Source: Intestinibacter sp. (GTDB lineage: Bacteria > Bacillota > Clostridia > Peptostreptococcales > Peptostreptococcaceae). From it: a DNA stretch of 10,693 nt. Positions 1 through 5,942 of the stretch are shown in pieces. The number at the start of each line of letters is the position of its first letter. Positions within the stretch are counted from its first letter, which is position 1. The stretch is from positions 1 through 10,693 of the forward strand of contig NZ_JALEXO010000055.1 in assembly GCF_022780145.1 (NCBI RefSeq). Reading direction: 5' to 3'. The position numbers and the translations under genes are program-made. The notes below the pieces were generated by a model. It did no database searches. It worked only from the letters and a program-made list of their open reading frames with translations, and was not told the DNA's origin.

Positions 1-1
1 C

Positions 2-913
2 CTAGCATATATCATAATAATAATCTATCAGCTTATTTGCGCGACTTGGATGAGACAATTTTCTAAGAGCTTTGTTTTCTATTTGTCTAGCTCTTTCTCT
101 AGTCACGTTAAAGGCCTTACCGACTTCTTCTAGAGTATGTCTTTCTCCTCCGTTTAATCCAAAACGTAATTCTAGTACGCCTTTTTCTTTTTCAGTTAAG
201 GTTCCTAGGATTTCTTCTATTTGCTCTTTAAGCAAAGAGGCTGTTACGATTTCTTCTGGTGATAAAGCGTTTTTGTCTGGCAAGACTTCCTCTAGCTCTG
301 TGTCGTCTTCTTTTCCTACTGTTGATTCTATAGATGTTGGTTTTTGAGAGACGTTTATAACTTCTACGACCTTGTCTACAGACATATCCATTTTGTCGGC
401 GATTTCTTCTGGCTTTGGATCTCTGCCTAATTCTGCTGCTAGTAATGCAGATACGCTCGATAATTTATTTATTTTTTCTACCATATGGACTGGCACTCTT
501 ATAGTTCTGGCTTGGTCGGCTATGGCACGTGTGATGCCTTGTCTAATCCACCAAGTTGCGTAAGTGCTGAATTTAAAGCCCTTTGTGTAGTCGAATTTTT
601 CGGCTGCCTTTATAAGACCTAATGTACCCTCTTGAATTAAATCTAGCATAGGCATCCCTTTTCTCAAATATTTTCTAGCAACACTTACTACTAGTCTGAG
701 ATTTGATTCTACTAATTTTTGTTTAGCTAGTTCATCTCCTTCTGAAACTTTTTTTGCAAGCTCTAGCTCCTCTTCTTTAGTCAATAGAGGTATACTTCCT
801 ATTTCTTTCAAATACATTTTTACTGAATCATCTAGGTTTGCAAATTCTTTTGATACTTCTCCCATGTCGTTTTCAATTGTTTCAACATTTTTCATATCTA
901 GCTCCATAGACAT
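2..913 (-). CDS. RpoD/SigA-family RNA polymerase sigma factor, short form
   Basis: Sigma-70 subunit that directs RNA polymerase to promoters. The 303-residue protein starts with only about 20 residues before region 1.2 (DDSVKMYLKEIG), so region 1.1 is missing. Region 2 is near-canonical: NLRLVVSVARKY, then KGFKFSTYATWWIRQGITRA and IADQARTIRVPVHM, the core-binding, -10-melting and -10-recognition segments. Region 4.2 holds the -35-reading helix VTRERARQIENKALRKL. Two departures from consensus are visible: Gly for Ala in WWIRQ(A)ITRA, and Ala for Ile in RER(I)RQIE. An in-frame ATG lies 14 codons upstream at 953-955, but the AAGGGGGT site five bases before the ATG at 911-913 fixes the start. dnaG, the usual upstream partner of rpoD, is absent; cas6 is the upstream neighbour. 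It is either the primary sigma factor or a group 2 paralogue. Family certain, role not. Confidence 0.95.
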   Translation of the reverse strand: MSMELDMKNVETIENDMGEVSKEFANLDDSVKMYLKEIGSIPLLTKEEELELAKKVSEGDELAKQKLVESNLRLVVSVARKYLRKGMPMLDLIQEGTLGLIKAAEKFDYTKGFKFSTYATWWIRQGITRAIADQARTIRVPVHMVEKINKLSSVSALLAAELGRDPKPEEIADKMDMSVDKVVEVINVSQKPTSIESTVGKEDDTELEEVLPDKNALSPEEIVTASLLKEQIEEILGTLTEKEKGVLELRFGLNGGERHTLEEVGKAFNVTRERARQIENKALRKLSHPSRANKLIDYYYDIC

Positions 914-917
914 TTTT

Positions 918-925
918 ACCCCCTT
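918..925 (-). promoter_or_regulatory. Ribosome binding site that sets the sigma factor start
   Basis: Read on the minus strand this is AAGGGGGT followed by AAAA and the ATG at 911-913. It is a strong Shine-Dalgarno match at ideal spacing, and it favours the internal ATG over the upstream in-frame ATG at 953-955, which lies inside an inverted repeat. Confidence 0.8.
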
Positions 926-943
926 AATAATATTTACCCTCTT

Positions 944-965
944 TATATACTTCAATCAGTATATA
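944..965. repeat. Perfect inverted repeat upstream of the sigma gene
   Basis: Arms TATATACT (944-951) and AGTATATA (958-965) are exact reverse complements separated by six bases. The element sits about 30 bp upstream of the sigma factor ATG, where a promoter -10 or the transcript start would be expected. It could be a repressor operator or a short leader hairpin. It is AT-rich, so chance symmetry is possible. Confidence 0.5.
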
Positions 966-1001
966 TTTTTAAAAATACTAATACATAGCAAATAAAATTA
1001 C

Positions 1002-1030
1002 ACGAAATACGACAAATATCCTTATTTCGT
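1002..1030. repeat. Inverted repeat in the cas6-sigma gap
   Basis: ACGAAATA (1002-1009) and TATTTCGT (1023-1030) are exact reverse complements with a 13-base spacer. On the plus strand a T-run follows, as in a terminator, but no plus-strand gene ends here. On the minus strand it lies between the cas6 stop and the sigma factor start without a proper U-tract. It may be an operator or a weak hairpin. Confidence 0.4.
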
Positions 1031-1182
1031 TTTTAAAAATTTTTATATCGATTTTTATAATGCTGAATACTATAGATTTTGTGTGATTTTGATGTGTCTT
1101 TTCGATATTTTAGTGATACCTTATTATATTCTACATTTTAACTTAAATTCCTTCTTTTTTTTTATTTTTTTGTAGATTTTTG

Positions 1183-1896
1183 TTATTTTATCTCAAATGC
1201 CCCCATTCCCATGGTTCCTTTGAGACCTACACCGCTGTAGATAGCAAATTGTAAGAGCTTCATAACCTCATTTTTAAAGTCTGCACTTCCTTTTACTTTC
1301 AAATTTACAGTTCCCATAAATCCTGGTACGTAATTTCCTTTCACTCCAAAATGGCTTGTTCTTAAATTATATCCCGTAATCTCCACATTTTCAACAATTT
1401 TTTCAAGAAAATTTTCTTCTAAGTCATTTTTTGAGAAATTTTTGTACTTATTTATAATACTATTGAAAATATGCTTAACTGATGGAAAAATCTCATATCC
1501 GCCAGAAGTCCTCTTAAAGCTAGTCGGCGTCTTAAAATTCACTACTATATCTCTCTTTCCAATATCATCTAAAATCATAGCTTGGGTTAACTCCATCTTT
1601 TCTATAATCAGCTTTGTCTTTCTATATGTTAAATCTAAAATCCTCCTATCAGACACTAAAATTTTATCTATAATCCCAGACTTAGCCTCCTCAGTCAATG
1701 TATTTATCACCCAATAATACTTATTATTTTTGATTTCAAAATACTGACTATACGGTCTTAGAGACTGTCTGTGAAGCACATCTCCGTAATCTCTATCTAA
1801 AAATGTCATCATTATACCCTGAAGCACAGAGCCTATGTTGTAGTCGAGCTTCTGCCTTTTATCTAAAGTAAACTCTATAGTCAATCTGTATATCAT
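1183..1896 (-). CDS. cas6: Cas6-type CRISPR pre-crRNA processing endoribonuclease
   Basis: RAMP-superfamily RNase that, in this family, cuts precursor CRISPR RNA within each repeat to give mature guides for type I or III systems. At 237 residues it has normal length. Features seen: an N-terminal ferredoxin-like start (MIYRLTIEFTL); LHRQSLRPYSQYF at 41-53, whose His42 is in the usual place for the catalytic histidine with Arg47 a possible partner; a central TPTSFKR...YEIFPSVKHIF stretch at 123-144; and a C-terminal glycine-rich loop GVGLKGTMGMG at 222-232, the family hallmark. The GAGGAG site before the ATG is good, and the gene starts 14 bases after the Nudix stop, so the two are probably co-transcribed. 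No other cas gene and no repeat array is in the window, so this is an orphan here and may act in trans on arrays elsewhere. All expected motifs are intact, with no sign of decay. Confidence 0.9.
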   Translation of the reverse strand: MIYRLTIEFTLDKRQKLDYNIGSVLQGIMMTFLDRDYGDVLHRQSLRPYSQYFEIKNNKYYWVINTLTEEAKSGIIDKILVSDRRILDLTYRKTKLIIEKMELTQAMILDDIGKRDIVVNFKTPTSFKRTSGGYEIFPSVKHIFNSIINKYKNFSKNDLEENFLEKIVENVEITGYNLRTSHFGVKGNYVPGFMGTVNLKVKGSADFKNEVMKLLQFAIYSGVGLKGTMGMGAFEIK

Positions 1897-1910
1897 AATT
1901 TTCTCCTCGC

Positions 1911-2417
1911 TTAATCAAGTTTATTGTCTATAGCATCTAATAAATCGTATATCTCCTCGTACTCGTACATAGTACCTTCTTTAAGCATTTCTCTAAATTC
2001 ATCAGTGCTCACAAATTTAACTCTAGCGACCTCTTCTTCTTGAAGAACTATATCCTTTAGGTTTATATCTTTTCTTACAAAATATATATCCCAGATCATC
2101 CCAAGGCGAGTTTTGAAATAAATCCCGGCAAGTTCGCAGTCCTCTTCTTCGACTGTTATGCCAAGCTCTTCTTTTAGCTCCCTTACACATCCTTGTCTAG
2201 TTGTCTCACCTGATATGACTCTACCTGTTGTAAGAGCCCATACTCCAGGCAAAATCTCGCATTTATCTGATCTCTGTTGAACTAGGATTTGTTTTTTAGA
2301 ATTTATAACCCAGGCCTCTGTAGCTAGATGGTATTCGCCTTCATTCCATTTTTCGTATTTGCCCTTTTTCTTACCAGTAAAATTTCTATCCTTGTCGTAA
2401 ATATCCCAATATTCCAT
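1911..2417 (-). CDS. Nudix hydrolase
   Basis: Hydrolase of nucleoside-diphosphate-linked compounds, 168 residues. The Nudix box is perfect at residues 65-87: Gly65, five residues, Glu71, seven residues, then RELKEELGI at 79-87, which carries the Mg2+-binding glutamates. The N-terminus (MEYWDIYDKDRNFTGKKKGK), the GEYHLATEAWVIN strand and QILVQQRS resemble the YfcD/isopentenyl-diphosphate-isomerase-like branch, in which the substrate is often unknown. The AAAGGAG site eight or so bases before the ATG supports the start. The gene lies between xpt upstream (60-base gap holding a weak terminator) and cas6 downstream (13-base gap). Coupling to xpt could suggest nucleotide clean-up, but substrate cannot be read from the sequence. 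Family call is firm. Confidence 0.93.
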   Translation of the reverse strand: MEYWDIYDKDRNFTGKKKGKYEKWNEGEYHLATEAWVINSKKQILVQQRSDKCEILPGVWALTTGRVISGETTRQGCVRELKEELGITVEEEDCELAGIYFKTRLGMIWDIYFVRKDINLKDIVLQEEEVARVKFVSTDEFREMLKEGTMYEYEEIYDLLDAIDNKLD

Positions 2418-2439
2418 AGCTTTGCTCCTTTATCTGACA

Positions 2440-2470
2440 TTATTAAAGGACTATTCAAAACGAACAGTCC
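2440..2470 (-). terminator. Weak terminator or attenuator hairpin after xpt
   Basis: On the minus strand, just after the xpt stop, GGACTGTTC (2462-2470) pairs with GAATAGTCC (2448-2456) as a nine-base-pair stem with one G-T wobble and a GTTTT loop. The following tract (TTTAATAATG) is only partly U-rich, so some readthrough into the Nudix and cas6 genes is likely. Confidence 0.5.
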
Positions 2471-2477
2471 CACATAT

Positions 2478-3065
2478 TTACACTTCTTCTACAAATTCAA
2501 TAACACCTTCAGCGAGTCTTTTTACTCTAGCAAGAGAATATACATCGTATCCTGCATCGTCAAGTCTTTGTCTTCCAGGCTGGAATGATTTTTCTATAAC
2601 TATACCTACACCTGAAACTGTCGCCCCTGCTTCTTCAATCAATCTAATTCCACCAAAAGCAGCTTCTCCATTTGCTAGAAAATCATCTATTAATAGAATT
2701 TTATCGTCCTTATCTATGTATTTTTTAGATAGAGTAAGTTCATAGCTAGTCCCCTTTGTAAATGAACTAACTTTAGTTTGATAAACATCTCCATTTAATA
2801 TTTTAGATTGTTGTTTTTTTAATATAACCATAGGCACGTTTAATTTTATAGCTGTCATAACTGCTGGAGCTATTCCCGAACTTTCTATAGTAAATACCTT
2901 TGTTATTCCTTTATCCTTATAATACTCTGCAAATTCTTCTCCCACTCTTTGCATTAGAAAAGGATCTACTTGATGATTTAAAAAACAGTCTACCTTAAGC
3001 ACTGTTTCGTTGATAGCAGTCCCCTCGCTAAGTATTTTCGCCTCTAATTCCTTCAAATCTGTCAC
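2478..3065 (-). CDS. xpt: Xanthine phosphoribosyltransferase
   Basis: Purine salvage enzyme that transfers phosphoribose from PRPP to xanthine, giving XMP in the cytoplasm. The 195 residues match the usual length (about 194) and match Bacillus Xpt closely along the whole chain: VLKVDCFLNHQVDPFLMQR, then TIESSGIAPAVMTAIKL, the PRPP-binding loop ILLIDDFLANGEAAFGG (residues 123-139) and the signature VGIVIEKSFQPGRQRL. The AGGTGA site directly before the ATG supports the start. It has its own promoter (3106-3134) with an estimated leader of only about 35-40 bases, too short for the purine riboswitch that often controls xpt in this phylum. A 16-bp palindrome overlaps the -35 instead. No pbuX transporter follows; the downstream genes are Nudix and cas6. 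Confidence 0.97.
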   Translation of the reverse strand: MTDLKELEAKILSEGTAINETVLKVDCFLNHQVDPFLMQRVGEEFAEYYKDKGITKVFTIESSGIAPAVMTAIKLNVPMVILKKQQSKILNGDVYQTKVSSFTKGTSYELTLSKKYIDKDDKILLIDDFLANGEAAFGGIRLIEEAGATVSGVGIVIEKSFQPGRQRLDDAGYDVYSLARVKRLAEGVIEFVEEV

Positions 3066-3105
3066 CTCATCTATTTTTATATCTAATTTTTAAATTATTG
3101 AACTA

Positions 3106-3134
3106 ATTATACCATAATATGTTTTTTATGTACA
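3106..3134 (-). promoter_or_regulatory. Sigma-A-type promoter of xpt
   Basis: Minus strand: -35 TGTACA (3129-3134), a 17-base spacer, then a perfect -10 TATAAT (3106-3111), about 40 bases before the xpt ATG. The -35 matches TTGACA at four of six positions. Confidence 0.7.
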
Positions 3135-3139
3135 TAAAA
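3124..3139. promoter_or_regulatory. 16-bp perfect palindrome over the xpt -35, candidate operator
   Basis: TTTTATGTACATAAAA reads identically on both strands and is centred on the -35 hexamer of the xpt promoter. A dimeric repressor bound here would block RNA polymerase. It does not match the Bacillus PurR box (CGAA-containing) or the Rex site. The protein that would bind is unknown. Confidence 0.5.
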
Positions 3140-3190
3140 CAACTAAATTCAACTTTTTCTTCTATTTTTCATATTAAAAAACAATATTTT

Positions 3191-3218
3191 TTTATCGATA
3201 AACAATAAATAATTATTG
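3191..3218. promoter_or_regulatory. Palindrome and inverted repeat at the DUF2975 promoter
   Basis: TTTATCGATAAA (3191-3202) is a perfect 12-bp palindrome. Immediately beside it, CAATAA (3203-3208) and TTATTG (3213-3218) form a second perfect inverted repeat whose right arm runs into the -35 (3216-3221). This is a plausible operator pair for the HTH protein encoded second in this operon. Binding is inferred. Confidence 0.45.
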
Positions 3219-3244
3219 ACTTAACCTTTTTTCTTTGTTATTAT
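3216..3244 (+). promoter_or_regulatory. Sigma-A-type promoter of the DUF2975/HTH operon
   Basis: -35 TTGACT (3216-3221), 17-base spacer, -10 TATTAT (3239-3244). Five of six bases match the consensus in each box. The transcript would start near 3251, leaving a leader of about 30 bases that carries the strong AAGGAGGT site at 3267-3274. Confidence 0.7.
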
Positions 3245-3279
3245 AAATTCATAATAAATTAAATTTAAGGAGGTCTCTT

Positions 3280-3759
3280 ATGAAACAAAATGAATTAGCG
3301 AGATCATTAAAATTGTTTATAAGTCTAACTTGTATTATATTGGCAATTGTCGCATTAGTCATAGTTCCAATATTTGGACGCGACATAGCCTCTGAATATC
3401 CAGAGTACAGCTATATGTTCTATCCTTGTCTAATATTTATATGGATAACTGCGATTCCATTTTACGGAGCGCTATTTGAAGGCTGGAAAATCTCAAACGA
3501 AATCAACAACGACAATTCATTTTCTAAAAAGAATATGGATTCTTTAAATAAAATCAGAAGATACGCTCTATCAGAATGCATTTTATATTTTATAGGTGCG
3601 ATTATTTTATTATTTTTAAATTTGCTACATCCAAGTATTTTAATTATAATATTATTTATAATATTCGTAGCGATGTGTATATCAGTTTTTACTGCTGTAC
3701 TTGCTCATCTAGTACAAAAAGCGTGCGATTTAAAGGATGAAAATGATCTCACAATATAG
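3280..3759 (+). CDS. DUF2975 family four-pass membrane protein
   Basis: Integral membrane protein of 159 residues with four predicted helices at roughly 10-31, 44-66, 96-114 and 118-145. The loop after helix 2 (GWKISNEINNDNSFSKKNMDSLNKIRRYA, near 68-96) contains the family's N-x-FS-x-x-N motif, and the end (AHLVQKACDLKDENDLTI) is the usual DUF2975 tail. Members are nearly always encoded next to a small YozG-like HTH protein, as here: the partner starts ten bases after this stop, and its ribosome binding site overlaps the stop, so the two are translationally coupled. Biochemical function is not established; a membrane sensor or modulator of the regulator is a reasonable inference. AAGGAGGT at 3267-3274 supports the start. 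Confidence 0.88.
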   Translation: MKQNELARSLKLFISLTCIILAIVALVIVPIFGRDIASEYPEYSYMFYPCLIFIWITAIPFYGALFEGWKISNEINNDNSFSKKNMDSLNKIRRYALSECILYFIGAIILLFLNLLHPSILIIILFIIFVAMCISVFTAVLAHLVQKACDLKDENDLTI

Positions 3760-3769
3760 AGGTGATCCA

Positions 3770-3982
3770 ATGAGTCTAAGAATTAATTTAGATGTTGTTT
3801 TAGCAAAGAAAAAAATGAGCGTAACGGAATTATCGGAAAGAGTCGGAATAACTATGGCAAATATTTCTATCCTAAAAAATGGAAAGGCAAAAGCTATAAG
3901 GTTTACGACCTTAGATAAAATATGTGAGACACTTGATTGTCAGCCTGGTGATATATTAGAATATATTAAAGACGATGATTGA
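3770..3982 (+). CDS. Small Cro/CI-type HTH transcriptional regulator (YozG-like)
   Basis: A 70-residue, nearly all-HTH DNA-binding protein. Helices: INLDVVLAKKKMS, then TELSERVGITMANISILKNGKAKAI as the helix-turn-helix (about 18-42), then TTLDKICETLDCQPGDILEYI, which closes the fold and is typical of the COG3655/YozG group. A longer reading frame opens at 3737 inside the previous gene, but the GAGGTGAT site at 3759-3766 and homology both point to the ATG at 3770. It is the second gene of the DUF2975 operon and is followed by a strong terminator that begins at its own stop codon. Autoregulation through the symmetric sites at 3191-3218 is likely by analogy with small Xre proteins but is not proven. 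Confidence 0.9.
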   Translation: MSLRINLDVVLAKKKMSVTELSERVGITMANISILKNGKAKAIRFTTLDKICETLDCQPGDILEYIKDDD

Positions 3983-4020
3983 TAAAGTGATAGAGTTATA
4001 TCTATCACTTTATTTTTATC
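3982..4020 (+). terminator. Rho-independent terminator after the HTH gene
   Basis: A perfect 13-bp stem (3982-3994 with 4001-4013) with a GTTATA loop, followed by TTTTTATC. It begins at the last base of the HTH stop codon. The opposite strand lacks a clear U-run, but the hairpin could still slow transcripts from the MutS-like gene, which ends at 4023. Confidence 0.85.
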
Positions 4021-4022
4021 TA

Positions 4023-5840
4023 TTATATATCTACATCTGCTATACCTGCCATCTTAAGTAGGAATTTAGCGTTAGTCGTTACACATCTTCCGTTTCTGAT
4101 TTTGTAGTCGAATCTAATTTCATCGTCTTCGTAGTATTCAGCGAAATGGTAGTTTACAGCTTTTATATTTTCGTCGCTTTCTAAGTTACATAGTTCAAAA
4201 TCGTGTGTAGATACTAGGGTTACGCTCCAAGTATTTGAGAGCTTTTTGATTGCCTCTGTGGCGCATATTATTCTATCCGCTGAATTTGTACCCTTGAATA
4301 TCTCGTCTATTAAGCATATCATAGGCTTTTGATTTTCGTTGTACTCAGTCATCTCCTTGATTCTAAGAAGTTCAGCATAAAACGTAGAAATTCCCTTGTT
4401 TACATTGTCTTCTACTCTTATCGATGTGAGTATTTTCATTACAGATGCGTTAAATTCAGACGCTAACACAGGTCCTCCAGCATAAGCAAGCACTAGATTT
4501 ATACCTATACTTCTCAAGAAGGTAGTCTTTCCTGACATGTTAGAGCCTGTGATTACGCATGTTTTGCCCTTTAGATTTATACCATTGCCGACTGCATCTT
4601 CTATTTTTATAAGAGGATGCTTTAGATTTTTAAATTCTATCTGAGGAATTTCGTCCTCGCTTATATCGGCAAATGTATAATCATCTCTAATATATGTGAT
4701 AGACGCCAAGCTTATTAGAGCTTCTATTTCACCTACAACCTCTAGATATGTTCTTATATACTTTCCATATTTGACTTTCCACTTGTCAAACATATCTATA
4801 CAGTGAAAATCCCATAAGAAAGCTCCATTTAGCAATACGTTTGCGACAAAATTTTGTCTAAGCGCTATATATTCTCCTATTTTTTTCAGTTCCCCTAGAG
4901 CCTTTATACTTCCTCCGTCTTTGCTTAGAGTTTGTTTTAATTCTTTTAAATATTCACTTTTGAATTCCTTATTTTCGATTTCTTTAAATATATTTTCATA
5001 GACACTTATATTTTTATAAAAATCTGCTACAGGCAGTAACACAGCTGTGCTCTTTCGCATATTTAAAAACGCTAATAGAAGGTTTAAAATCAAAACTAAT
5101 TTTAAGAGACTTCCATATATAGCTGGGTTTATTCCGATTAAAAACAATACCACAACTGCTATAAATACAGGAGGTAGTATCCACATCAAAATTCGATTTA
5201 CGCTAGGCTGAGTAGAGTCTTCGTCCTCACATACTTCTAAGAATTTCTTTATTTCTTTATTTACGTTTTTCTTTTTATTTTCATTTATTAAATACGATAA
5301 AGCCTCTATCTCATTAGAAAATTCCTGCATATGAGATAGTTCCTCGACAGCTTTTTGATGCTTCATTATATCATCTAAATTATAATCTGTCTTTTTCAAA
5401 TGATTTACTAAGCATTTCTTTCCGTAGACAGTATTGGCGCTACAGATATACTGGTATAGAGATCCCTCTCCAAATATATCTAAGTCCTTCAAATAAGGCA
5501 TTTTTTCATCTAGGTACTCTGTGCCCTTATCTTTGAAGTCGTACCAAGTACCATTTAATCGCTTGATGTATTTTTTATATACCTTAATTTTGCTTTCTTT
5601 ATATTTTATTTTCGCCTCTATGTCGTTGTGAAGCTTAACAGCCACTAAGAAAACAACTGTCAAAATCAACGCTATCCCATAAAACATATTATTTTTGTTA
5701 AAATATCCATACGCCAACACTGCCACAATTACTATAAATAGAGCTACTCTAATCCAACTTATAAAATTGCTCTTTTTATTTAGCTCCTTTAAGCTTTTTT
5801 CAATTTCTTCTCGCTTTTTTTTATAATCTTCAATTTTCAT
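4023..5840 (-). CDS. Membrane-anchored MutS-family ATPase
   Basis: A 605-residue MutS-like protein. The C-terminal third is a complete MutS ATPase: Walker A TGSNMSGKTTF (431-441), the STFYAELLRI signature region (485-494, compare STFMVEM in MutS), Walker B MICLIDEIFKGTN (507-519) and the switch histidine STHDFEL (544-550). The N-terminal part is unlike repair MutS: there is no mismatch-reading domain. Instead there are two hydrophobic helices at about 27-47 and 52-70, a soluble helical stretch, and a second hydrophobic hairpin at about 217-260. This makes it a MutS-related membrane protein of unknown role, not the housekeeping mutS. A coiled-coil-like lever region (about 270-385) precedes the ATPase. 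The AGGGAG site before the ATG is good. The gene stands alone, and its promoter would have to overlap the terminator of the upstream gene. Confidence 0.85.
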   Translation of the reverse strand: MKIEDYKKKREEIEKSLKELNKKSNFISWIRVALFIVIVAVLAYGYFNKNNMFYGIALILTVVFLVAVKLHNDIEAKIKYKESKIKVYKKYIKRLNGTWYDFKDKGTEYLDEKMPYLKDLDIFGEGSLYQYICSANTVYGKKCLVNHLKKTDYNLDDIMKHQKAVEELSHMQEFSNEIEALSYLINENKKKNVNKEIKKFLEVCEDEDSTQPSVNRILMWILPPVFIAVVVLFLIGINPAIYGSLLKLVLILNLLLAFLNMRKSTAVLLPVADFYKNISVYENIFKEIENKEFKSEYLKELKQTLSKDGGSIKALGELKKIGEYIALRQNFVANVLLNGAFLWDFHCIDMFDKWKVKYGKYIRTYLEVVGEIEALISLASITYIRDDYTFADISEDEIPQIEFKNLKHPLIKIEDAVGNGINLKGKTCVITGSNMSGKTTFLRSIGINLVLAYAGGPVLASEFNASVMKILTSIRVEDNVNKGISTFYAELLRIKEMTEYNENQKPMICLIDEIFKGTNSADRIICATEAIKKLSNTWSVTLVSTHDFELCNLESDENIKAVNYHFAEYYEDDEIRFDYKIRNGRCVTTNAKFLLKMAGIADVDI

Positions 5841-5870
5841 TTAAAAATCTCCCTGTAAATAATTTTCTAT

Positions 5871-5914
5871 ACAAAAAAGTATAACAGATTTTAACGTCTG
5901 TTATACTTTTTTGT
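5871..5914 (-). terminator. Strong terminator after the transaldolase-family gene
   Basis: An 18-bp perfect stem (5871-5888 with 5897-5914) with an eight-base loop and six A/T pairs at the base that supply a U-run in either direction. It ends minus-strand transcripts of the transaldolase-family gene. It lies only 30 bases upstream of the MutS-like start. Confidence 0.85.
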
Positions 5915-5942
5915 TTGTTAAGATTTATTAATTTTTAATGGT

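Noticed and set aside
914..955. Longer sigma factor N-terminus starting at 955
   Set aside because: The upstream ATG lies within an inverted repeat and has no good ribosome binding site, whereas AAGGGGGT precedes the ATG at 913.
914..1182. CRISPR array expected beside cas6
   Set aside because: No direct repeats of 24-40 bases with regular spacers occur here or anywhere in the window; only short inverted repeats were found.
3066..3279. Purine riboswitch in front of xpt
   Set aside because: The -10 lies about 40 bases before the ATG, and no three-way-junction-like conserved segments were seen in the leader.
3737..3769. Extended N-terminus of the HTH regulator overlapping the DUF2975 gene
   Set aside because: The added residues do not match the family, and the GAGGTGAT site sits just before the ATG at 3770.
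4023..5840. Housekeeping DNA mismatch repair MutS
   Set aside because: The mismatch-recognition domain with its Phe-x-Glu motif is missing, the length is about two thirds of MutS, and hydrophobic helices are present instead.
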